Shown piece by piece: positions 1-5,655 of a stretch of DNA of 5,655 bases. The notes under the pieces were generated by a model that saw nothing but the letters and a program-made list of their open reading frames with translations, was not told the origin of the DNA and searched no databases. The stretch comes from Gammaproteobacteria bacterium (lineage in GTDB: Bacteria; Pseudomonadota; Gammaproteobacteria; Steroidobacterales; Steroidobacteraceae), in assembly GCA_003165495.1 (NCBI GenBank), contig PMMB01000021.1:1-5655 (forward strand). The letters run 5' to 3'. How positions within the stretch are numbered: position 1 is the first letter of the stretch; the number at the start of each line of letters is the position of its first letter. Made by a program: the position numbers and the translations under genes.

Positions 1-1568
1 AGGACGCCGAGACCGGGCAGCGGGGCTACATCCTCACTGGAGATGAGAAGTATCTGGAGCCGTATCGCGGTGCACAGGTGAGCGTTGACCAAGGGGTCAA
101 GTCGCTCCGGGACCTGACCAAGGATAACGTCAACCAGCAGCGACGGCTCGATATTCTCGAACCTCTGATTGACGGTAATGAGGGTAAATTCGCCTTGCTT
201 CAGGAGACCATCGTCCTGCGTAAAGATAGCACTAAGGGATTTCAAGCCGCCCTACAGCTCATACGGACGGACAAGGGCAAAAACGTCATGGATGAAATCC
301 GCAAAACAATTGGCGAGATGACGCGCGAAGAAAGCTCGCTGGTGATCAAGCGCTCGGACGAGGCGCAGGCCAGTGCTAAAAACGCAACGTTCACCATCGT
401 CTTCGGCACTCTCGCTGCGTTCATCGTCCTCGCCCTGGCCGGCTTCCTCCTCACGCGCAACATCGCCAATCCGCTCCAGGAAATCTCCGCAACGGCGGAA
501 CGAATCGCCGCTGGCGAGCTCGGCGTCACTATAGCTACCAACCAGCGTGAGGATGAAATTGGCATCCTAGTCCGGACCTTTGCGCGCATGGCGGACTCCC
601 TGAAAGGCATGGCCGCACTGGCCGGCAAGATTGCTGCCGGCGATCTGCGGGTGGTGGTTCAACCGCAATCGGATAAAGATGTGTTGGGAAGTGCCCTTGC
701 AACCATGGTGGCAAATCTTCAAGGGTTGACCGCCGACCTAACGGAAGGGGTGAGCGTTTTGAGTGCATCGGCCAGTGAAATCGTCGCCGCCACAACGCAG
801 CTTGCCGCGAGCGCCGGCGAATCGGCCGCGGCGGTGAGCGAAACCACCACCACGGTCGAAGAAGTGCGGCAAACAGCGCAGATCGCGAGCCAGAAGGCCA
901 AATACGTTGCCGAGAGCGCGGAGAAGGCGGCGCACAGTTCGCTAAGCGGGCGCAAGTCCACCGATGATGTGGGCACCGGCATGAACCGCATCCGCGAGCA
1001 GATGGAGGCTATTGCCGCGAGCATGGTGCGCCTCTCCGAGCAGAGCCAGACCATCGGGCAGATCATCGCGACGGTGGAAGACCTGTCGGTGCAATCGAAC
1101 CTCCTCGCCGTCAATGCCGCGATCGAGGCGGCCAAAGCAGGCGAGCACGGCAAGGGCTTCGGCGTGGTGGCGCAGGAGGTGAAGAGCCTGGCCGAGCAAT
1201 CGCGGCAGGCCACCAACCAGGTGCGCACCATCCTGGGCGAGATTCAGAAGGCGACTAGCGCAGCCGTGATGGCCACCGAGGAAGGCGGCAAGGCGGTGGA
1301 AGCCGGTAGCCGGCAGACCGAAGTGGCGGGGGAGGCGATCAAGGCGCTGGCCGGCAGCGTGAACGAGGCGGCGCAGGCGGCCGTGCAGATCGCCGCCTCG
1401 GCTCAACAGCAGTTGGTGGGGGTGGACCAGGTGGCCGGAGCCATGGAGAGCATCAAGCAGGCAAGTTCCCAGAACGTGGCGGGCGCAAGGCAACTGGAGG
1501 CCGCGGCGCGCACCCTGAACGATCTCGGACAGCGGCTCAGGCAGTTGGTCGGGCGCTTTCAAGTGTAG
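1..1568 (+). CDS. Methyl-accepting chemotaxis protein with CHASE3 sensor domain (5' end missing)
   Basis: Transmembrane chemoreceptor that would control the CheA encoded next to it. The frame is open to the left edge (first whole codon at 3), giving 521 visible residues. The GTG at 78 is not the start, because the codons before it encode a textbook CHASE3 motif (DAETGQRGYILTGD, residues 1-14). From the usual position of that motif, roughly 50-60 residues including the first membrane helix are probably missing. Residues about 128-151 form a hydrophobic membrane helix (TIVFGTLAAFIVLALAGFLL). Next come a HAMP domain (about 152-205), a second HAMP-like unit (about 206-249) and the long helical signalling domain. 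Its conserved hairpin tip lies at about 360-403, with NLLAVNAAIEAAKAGE and GKGFGVVAQEVKSLAEQS. Glu/Gln pairs flanked by small residues, candidate methylation sites, occur near residues 286-287 and 468-470 but match the consensus only partly. The protein ends in RLRQLVGRFQV, without a CheR-binding NWETF-type pentapeptide. Family call is very secure; the ligand is unknown. Confidence 0.97.
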   Translation, partial: DAETGQRGYILTGDEKYLEPYRGAQVSVDQGVKSLRDLTKDNVNQQRRLDILEPLIDGNEGKFALLQETIVLRKDSTKGFQAALQLIRTDKGKNVMDEIRKTIGEMTREESSLVIKRSDEAQASAKNATFTIVFGTLAAFIVLALAGFLLTRNIANPLQEISATAERIAAGELGVTIATNQREDEIGILVRTFARMADSLKGMAALAGKIAAGDLRVVVQPQSDKDVLGSALATMVANLQGLTADLTEGVSVLSASASEIVAATTQLAASAGESAAAVSETTTTVEEVRQTAQIASQKAKYVAESAEKAAHSSLSGRKSTDDVGTGMNRIREQMEAIAASMVRLSEQSQTIGQIIATVEDLSVQSNLLAVNAAIEAAKAGEHGKGFGVVAQEVKSLAEQSRQATNQVRTILGEIQKATSAAVMATEEGGKAVEAGSRQTEVAGEAIKALAGSVNEAAQAAVQIAASAQQQLVGVDQVAGAMESIKQASSQNVAGARQLEAAARTLNDLGQRLRQLVGRFQV

Positions 1569-1581
1569 AGAGTGAAACTGC

Positions 1582-3855
1582 GTGAGCACCAAGGAGCAGG
1601 AATTCTTCAAACAGCTTCGGGCCACCTTCGGGATCGAGGCCGCCGAGCATTTGCAAGCGATCGCAGCGGGCTTGCTGGAACTCGAGCGAACGAGCGCGCC
1701 CGAAGCACAGCGCAAGATCGTGGAGACGGTGTTCCGTGCTGCGCACAGCTTAAAGGGCGCGGCACGCGCGGTGGATTTCATCGAGATCGAGTCGCAATGT
1801 CAGTCGTTGGAAGACGTGTTCGCCGCCTGGAAGCGGGGGGAAAGCATCCCATCTGCGGCCGCGCTGAACACACTGCACCGCACGCTCGATGCCATTACCG
1901 CCGCCTTGAGCGCATCGGTCGCAACGAGCGGCGCCGGCGCGCCAGCGCCTGCCGCACGGCCATCGTCCGATCAACCCGAACAACTCGCGCGGCCCCCGGC
2001 AGTCTCCGTGCGTGCATCGGCGGAAGTGGTTGTGCAGGCGCCGGTCGCGCCGCCAAGAGCAATTCCCGTTGAAGAGACCGTGCGTATCAGCGTCGCGAAA
2101 CTCGATGCGCGCCTGGTGGAAGCGGAGGAGATGCTCACTGTGAAACTGAGCGCAAGCCAACGATGGGATGACTTACATGAGCTGGCGCAGCACTTTGCGG
2201 TGTGGAAAAGCGATTGCGCGGCGGTGGAGCCGCAGGCGCGCGCGCTGCGCCAGGCACCAGATCAGCCAGCGCCCGGTCGTGCCGACGCCCCGCCCGGCCG
2301 GGGCTCGGCCCAGTTGCTCGAGTTTCTCGATCGCAATCTCGAGCATCTCAAATCCTTCGAAAGCAAAGTGATGGTGCTCACTCGGGCCGCGGAGCGGGAC
2401 CGCGAGGCCGTCGGTAAACTGGTGGACGATCTGCTGGAGGGTTCCAAAAAACTGCTCTTCCTGCCTTTTGCCACGCTTTCTGCATCGTTCCCGAAGCTGG
2501 TGCACGATCTGTGCCGCGATCAAGGCAAGGAGGCGGAACTCAAGCTCTACGGCGAGCACATCGAGATCGACAAACGCATCCTGGAGGATCTGAAGGACCC
2601 GCTCATTCATTTGCTGCGTAACTGCGTCGATCACGGTGTCGAGCCGCCGCAGGAGCGCATCCGGCGAGGCAAGCCCGCACGCGCTGCGATCAAGCTCACG
2701 CTGGAGCATGGCGACGGCAACAAGGTGCGGCTGCTTTTGTCCGACGACGGCGCAGGCATAGACAGCGGCAAAGTGAAAGCGTCGGCAGTCAAGCGCGGGC
2801 TGATCTCGGCCGAAGCAGCGGCGCGGCTCAGCGAGACCGAGGCTCAGGCGCTGATTTTCCAGTCCGAGGTGTCCGCCAGTCCGATCATCACGCAACTCTC
2901 CGGTCGCGGGCTGGGACTGGCGATCGTGCAAGAAAAAGCTGAGAAGCTGGGTGGGAAAGTTTCGGTCGAGAGCCAGCCGGGCCTGGGAACCACTTTTCGC
3001 ATTGTTGTGCCCGCGACGCGGGCAAGGTTTCGCGGCATCATCGTTGAGGCGGCCGGTCGGCTGCTGGTAGTGCCGACTGTCCAGGTCGAGCGCGTCTCGC
3101 GCGCCAGAGCCGACGACATTCGCACCGTCGAAGGCCGCGAGACCCTCTCATTCGGCGGGCGCGCCGTGTCCCTGGTGCATCTGGCGGATGCGCTTGAATT
3201 GCCGCAGGTTGAGCCGGAAGCGACGTCCCCCGGCGGCATGCCTATCATCGTTCTTGGCAGGAACGGCCAGCGCGTCGCGTTCGCGGTGGACAAGATCCAC
3301 GACGAACAGGAAATTTTAGTCAAACCACTGATGAAACCCCTGTCGCGCGTGCGCAATATCGCCGCCGTCACGGTGCTCGGTTCCGGCCGGGTCGCGCCCA
3401 TTCTCAACGTGGCCGACCTGCTCCAATCCGCGCGAAAACTTGCCGGCGCATCGGCCCGCGTAGCCGCGGCGGCGAAGCCGTCGAAAGTCGAAACCAGGTC
3501 GATCCTCGTCGCGGAGGATTCAATCACCTCGCGGATGCTGCTTAAAGCCATTCTGGAGTCGGCCGGTTACCGGGTGAAAACTGCGGTGGACGGGATCGAG
3601 GCGTTCACTCTGCTTAGGGCAGAACATTTCGACCTGTGCGTCTCTGACGTGGAAATGCCGCGGCTGAACGGCTTCGACCTGACGGCCAGGATACGTGCTG
3701 ACAAGAAACTGTCGGAACTGCCGCTGGTGCTGGTGACGGCGCTGGAATCGCGCGAGGACCGCGAGCGCGGGATCGACGTCGGCGCCAATGCCTATCTGGT
3801 CAAGAGCAGCTTCGATCAGAGCAATCTGATCGAGGCTGTACGCCGGCTGATTTGA
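1582..3855 (+). CDS. cheA: CheA-type hybrid histidine kinase with C-terminal receiver domain
   Basis: Cytoplasmic kinase that autophosphorylates on its Hpt histidine under receptor control and passes phosphate to receiver domains. It has 757 residues. Domains: Hpt at about 1-110 with H55 in AAHSLKGAAR; an Ala/Pro-rich linker at about 111-165; P3 dimerisation region at about 167-330, starting VRISVAKLDARL; HATPase at about 335-478 with N box HLLRNCVDHGVE, G1 DDGAGID and G2 GRGLGLAIV; CheW-like P5 at about 480-617; receiver at 638-757 with acidic pair E645/D646, phospho-acceptor D689 in VSDVEMP, T719 and K741. There is no P2 CheY/CheB-docking domain between Hpt and P3. Domain order and length resemble WspE and FrzE. 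The GTG at 1582 is chosen because an in-frame TGA at 1573-1575 blocks extension and the Hpt domain starts straight after it. A weak purine-rich site (AGAGAG, 1567-1572) precedes it. It lies 13 bases after the MCP gene, so co-transcription is likely. Name by family; orthology to WspE is not shown. Confidence 0.97.
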   Translation: MSTKEQEFFKQLRATFGIEAAEHLQAIAAGLLELERTSAPEAQRKIVETVFRAAHSLKGAARAVDFIEIESQCQSLEDVFAAWKRGESIPSAAALNTLHRTLDAITAALSASVATSGAGAPAPAARPSSDQPEQLARPPAVSVRASAEVVVQAPVAPPRAIPVEETVRISVAKLDARLVEAEEMLTVKLSASQRWDDLHELAQHFAVWKSDCAAVEPQARALRQAPDQPAPGRADAPPGRGSAQLLEFLDRNLEHLKSFESKVMVLTRAAERDREAVGKLVDDLLEGSKKLLFLPFATLSASFPKLVHDLCRDQGKEAELKLYGEHIEIDKRILEDLKDPLIHLLRNCVDHGVEPPQERIRRGKPARAAIKLTLEHGDGNKVRLLLSDDGAGIDSGKVKASAVKRGLISAEAAARLSETEAQALIFQSEVSASPIITQLSGRGLGLAIVQEKAEKLGGKVSVESQPGLGTTFRIVVPATRARFRGIIVEAAGRLLVVPTVQVERVSRARADDIRTVEGRETLSFGGRAVSLVHLADALELPQVEPEATSPGGMPIIVLGRNGQRVAFAVDKIHDEQEILVKPLMKPLSRVRNIAAVTVLGSGRVAPILNVADLLQSARKLAGASARVAAAAKPSKVETRSILVAEDSITSRMLLKAILESAGYRVKTAVDGIEAFTLLRAEHFDLCVSDVEMPRLNGFDLTARIRADKKLSELPLVLVTALESREDRERGIDVGANAYLVKSSFDQSNLIEAVRRLI

Positions 3856-3870
3856 ACACGGAAAACTTTC

Positions 3871-4953
3871 ATGACCGAGCGCAAGATCAAAGTACTGGTG
3901 GCGGAGGACTCGACGGTGGCTCGAATGCTCCTCGTGCACCTCCTCGAATCGGATGCGCAGATCCACGTTGTCGGCGCCGTAGCCGACGGTCAAGCGGCGC
4001 TTGATTTTATCGGCAAGCACAGGCCCGACGTGGTGCTGATGGATATCCATATGCCGCGCCTGGATGGTTTCGAGGCGACGCGCCGCATCATGGAGACCCA
4101 ACCGGTGCCGATCGTGATTTGCAGTGCCACCGCCTCCGTCAAGGACGTCATCACCACTTTCCGGGCGATGGAGGCCGGGGCCGTCGCCTGTATCGCGAAG
4201 CCTCTCGGCCGCGGCCAAGATGACTTCGAGGCGATGGCGGCGCACCTCCTGGAAACCGTCAAGTTGATGTCTGAGGTCAGAGTCGTGCGCCGCACCGCCC
4301 GCTCGCGTCCGGCGCTTGCGTGCGCGGTGCATCCGGTCCCAGTCGTACCACGGCAGCCCGGGCCGATCGCGATCAAACTGATCGGCATCGGCGCGTCCAC
4401 CGGCGGACCTCCGGTGCTGCAGACCATCCTAGCCGGCCTGCCGAAGGACTTTCCCGCGCCGCTCCTCGTCGTACAGCATATTGCGCGCGGATTTCTTGCC
4501 GGCATGGCTGAGTGGCTGAACCAGACCACCGGCTTTCAGATTCACCTCGCTTCTTACGGCACTCTTCCCCTACCGGGTCATGTGTATCTGGCGCCCGACG
4601 ATTTCCACATGGGGATCGGTGCCGGCAGCGCCATCATCCTCACCCGGGAGGCACCGGAGAATCACCTGCGACCCTCGGTATCGTTCCTGTTCCGCTCGCT
4701 CGCCGCAGTATGCGGACCGAATGCGCTGGGCGTGTTGCTGACCGGCATGGGCAGAGACGGCGCCGAGGAATTAAAAGCGATGAAGAACAACGGGGCGATC
4801 ACCATCGCACAAGACCGGGAAAGCTCCGTGGTGCACGGCATGCCGGGTGCGGCCATCGCCGTGGGCGGAGCCACGCATGTGCTGCCGGCCGATGAGATCG
4901 CCGCTGCGCTGGTTGCGCTGGTAGGCCAAAACAATGGAATATCGAGGAGTTGA
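3871..4953 (+). CDS. cheB: CheB: chemotaxis response regulator, protein-glutamate methylesterase/glutamine deamidase
   Basis: Removes methyl esters from receptor glutamates (and deamidates glutamines), resetting receptor sensitivity after phosphorylation by CheA. It has 360 residues, the usual CheB length. The N-terminal receiver (about 5-125) has the acidic pair E12/D13, phospho-acceptor D58 in VLMDIHMPRLDG, S85 at the Thr/Ser switch position and K110 in AKP. A linker of about 40 residues, rich in Arg, Pro and Val, leads to the catalytic domain (about 167-350). The Ser-His-Asp triad can be read as S176 in GASTGGP, H203 in VVQHI and D296 in TGMGRDGAEE, so the enzyme looks intact. The ATG at 3871 follows the cheA stop by 15 bases, with a weak GGA site at 3860-3862, and sits directly before the receiver. 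Likely substrate is the MCP encoded two genes upstream, by context. WspF and FrzG are comparable CheB proteins in alternative-function systems. Confidence 0.98.
   Translation: MTERKIKVLVAEDSTVARMLLVHLLESDAQIHVVGAVADGQAALDFIGKHRPDVVLMDIHMPRLDGFEATRRIMETQPVPIVICSATASVKDVITTFRAMEAGAVACIAKPLGRGQDDFEAMAAHLLETVKLMSEVRVVRRTARSRPALACAVHPVPVVPRQPGPIAIKLIGIGASTGGPPVLQTILAGLPKDFPAPLLVVQHIARGFLAGMAEWLNQTTGFQIHLASYGTLPLPGHVYLAPDDFHMGIGAGSAIILTREAPENHLRPSVSFLFRSLAAVCGPNALGVLLTGMGRDGAEELKAMKNNGAITIAQDRESSVVHGMPGAAIAVGGATHVLPADEIAAALVALVGQNNGISRS
4944..4949 (+). promoter_or_regulatory. Ribosome binding site of the fourth gene, inside the cheB 3' end
   Basis: GAGGAG lies 8 bases before the ATG at 4958 and is the strongest Shine-Dalgarno match at any start in the window. 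It overlaps the last codons of cheB, whose stop is at 4951-4953, leaving only 4 bases between stop and start. This supports the chosen start and suggests that translation of the two genes is coupled. Confidence 0.8.
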
Positions 4954-4957
4954 GATC

Positions 4958-5655
4958 ATGCAAACAAGCGTGCAATCGTCGGTTTCACCGGTGAAAATTC
5001 TGATTGCGGAAGACAGCCCCACCCAGGCGCAACGACTGCAGTACATACTGCAACAACAGGGCTACGAAGTCGCCATGGCCGCCAACGGCCGTATCGCGCT
5101 CGAACTGGTCGAGAAATTTAAACCGATACTCATCATCAGCGACGTGAACATGCCGGAAATCGACGGCTATGAGCTCGCCCGCCGCGTCAAAGCGCACCCC
5201 GACTCTCACAACATTCCGGTGATCCTCGTCACCACGATGTCCGATCCCCAGGATGTGATCCTGGGACTGGAGTGCGGGGCCGATACCTTTGTCCTCAAGC
5301 CGTACGACGAGCAATATCTGCTCGGCCGCGTGCGCTACGTGCTTGCCAATCGCGAAATGCGTCGGGAGTACGATGTCGGCATGGGGGTGGAGGTCTACTT
5401 TCACAACCGTAAGCATTTCATCACCGCCGACCGGCTGCAGATTCTCAATCTGTTGCTGTCCACCTACGACGCCGCCATGCAGAGTAACAAAGAGCTCAAG
5501 CACAGTAAGGAAACACTCGAAAAGCGCTCAGCCGAGGTGGACGCCGCCAACCGCGCCAAGAGCATCTTCCTTGCCACCATGAGTCATGAAATCAGGACCC
5601 CGATGAACGGCGTGCTCGGCATGCTCGAGTTGCTGAGTCTGACTAAGCTTGACGC
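4958..5655 (+). CDS. Receiver-first hybrid sensor histidine kinase (3' end missing)
   Basis: Response-regulator/histidine-kinase fusion, probably an output of the upstream CheA. The frame runs off the right edge; 232 whole codons are visible. The receiver occupies about residues 12-130, with acidic pair E18/D19 (IAEDSPTQ), phospho-acceptor D62 in IISDVNMPEIDG, T92/T93 at the switch position and K114 in LKPYD. Next is a distinctive segment (about 146-170, HNRKHFITADRLQILNLLL) followed by a predicted helical linker (about 171-202) of coiled-coil character. The linker leads into a HisKA phospho-acceptor motif FLATMSHEIRTPMNGVLGM with H210. An ATPase domain, and possibly further receiver or Hpt domains, should follow beyond the window. 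There is no membrane segment before the HisKA, so it is probably cytoplasmic and controlled by phosphorylation of its own receiver or by array contacts. ATG 4958 is supported by GAGGAG at 4944-4949. It could be a phosphorelay kinase or, if the ATPase is degenerate, a pure phospho-transfer hub. Confidence 0.93.
   Translation, partial: MQTSVQSSVSPVKILIAEDSPTQAQRLQYILQQQGYEVAMAANGRIALELVEKFKPILIISDVNMPEIDGYELARRVKAHPDSHNIPVILVTTMSDPQDVILGLECGADTFVLKPYDEQYLLGRVRYVLANREMRREYDVGMGVEVYFHNRKHFITADRLQILNLLLSTYDAAMQSNKELKHSKETLEKRSAEVDAANRAKSIFLATMSHEIRTPMNGVLGMLELLSLTKLD

Noticed and set aside
78..1568. GTG at 78 as the start of the MCP gene
   Set aside because: The same frame is open back to the window edge, and its codons encode the conserved CHASE3 motif (DAETGQRGYILTGD), so the gene begins outside the window.
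1569..1581. Possible promoter or terminator between the MCP gene and cheA, and likewise at 3856-3870 and 4954-4957
   Set aside because: The gaps are only 13, 15 and 4 bases. They hold at most ribosome binding bases, with no hairpin plus T-run and no room for a promoter.
942..1781. Long open frame on the - strand, 279 codons
   Set aside because: It lies opposite the MCP signalling domain and the start of cheA, both certain genes. Its Leu/His/Arg-rich translation has no recognisable domain; it follows from GC-rich codon bias.
1918..1960. Local GC-rich palindromes (GGCGCC, GGCGCGCC) inside cheA
   Set aside because: They fall in the Ala/Pro/Gly-rich linker codons and are expected by chance in GCx/GGC-rich coding sequence.
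1572..2072. Open + frame overlapping the cheA start, 166 codons
   Set aside because: It is out of frame with the Hpt domain and its translation is Arg/Ala-rich with no motif. The cheA frame at 1582 has the conserved H55 motif.
3520..4332. Long open frame on the - strand, 270 codons
   Set aside because: It is antisense to the CheA receiver and the CheB receiver. The translation is His/Arg/Gln-rich and low in recognisable motifs, as expected for a shadow of paired GC-rich genes.
5289..5582. Open + frame, 97 codons, near the right edge
   Set aside because: It overlaps the receiver-HisKA gene in another frame. The latter has clear D62 and H210 motifs, while this one is Ser/Thr/Pro-rich without a domain.

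Overview
The window lies inside one gene cluster, transcribed entirely on the + strand, that encodes a chemotaxis-type signalling pathway. Four genes are packed with gaps of 13, 15 and 4 bases. They are, in order: the 3' part of a CHASE3-containing methyl-accepting chemotaxis protein (MCP), a complete CheA-type hybrid histidine kinase (Hpt, dimerisation, ATPase, CheW-like and receiver domains), a complete CheB methylesterase, and the 5' part of a hybrid histidine kinase that begins with a receiver domain. Both window edges cut a gene. There is no non-coding stretch longer than 15 bases, and I see no promoter, terminator, RNA gene, repeat array or mobile element.

The DNA is GC-rich, uses GTG and ATG starts, and carries Shine-Dalgarno-like sites before the starts (weak for cheA and cheB, strong for the fourth gene). 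This fits a proteobacterium, possibly a beta- or deltaproteobacterium, but nothing here fixes the taxon. The sensory half of the MCP gene is clearly less GC-rich than the signalling half (about 52% against about 73% in hand-counted blocks).

Inferred workings: the MCP senses something through its CHASE3 domain, which is expected to lie outside the cytoplasmic membrane, and passes the signal through one or two HAMP units to a cytoplasmic hairpin. The hairpin should control the CheA hybrid kinase. CheA phosphate can go to its own C-terminal receiver, to the CheB receiver (which adjusts receptor methylation), and perhaps to the receiver at the front of the fourth protein, which itself carries a second histidine-kinase module. 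No stand-alone CheY, CheW or CheR is visible. CheR and CheW would be expected upstream or elsewhere.

The plan (CheA fused to a receiver, then CheB, then a non-CheY output protein) resembles the alternative-function systems Wsp of Pseudomonas (WspE-WspF-WspR) and Frz of Myxococcus more than a flagellar chemotaxis operon. The unusual part is the output position: instead of CheY or a GGDEF protein there is a receiver-first hybrid kinase, which suggests a chemosensory array feeding a second phosphorelay.
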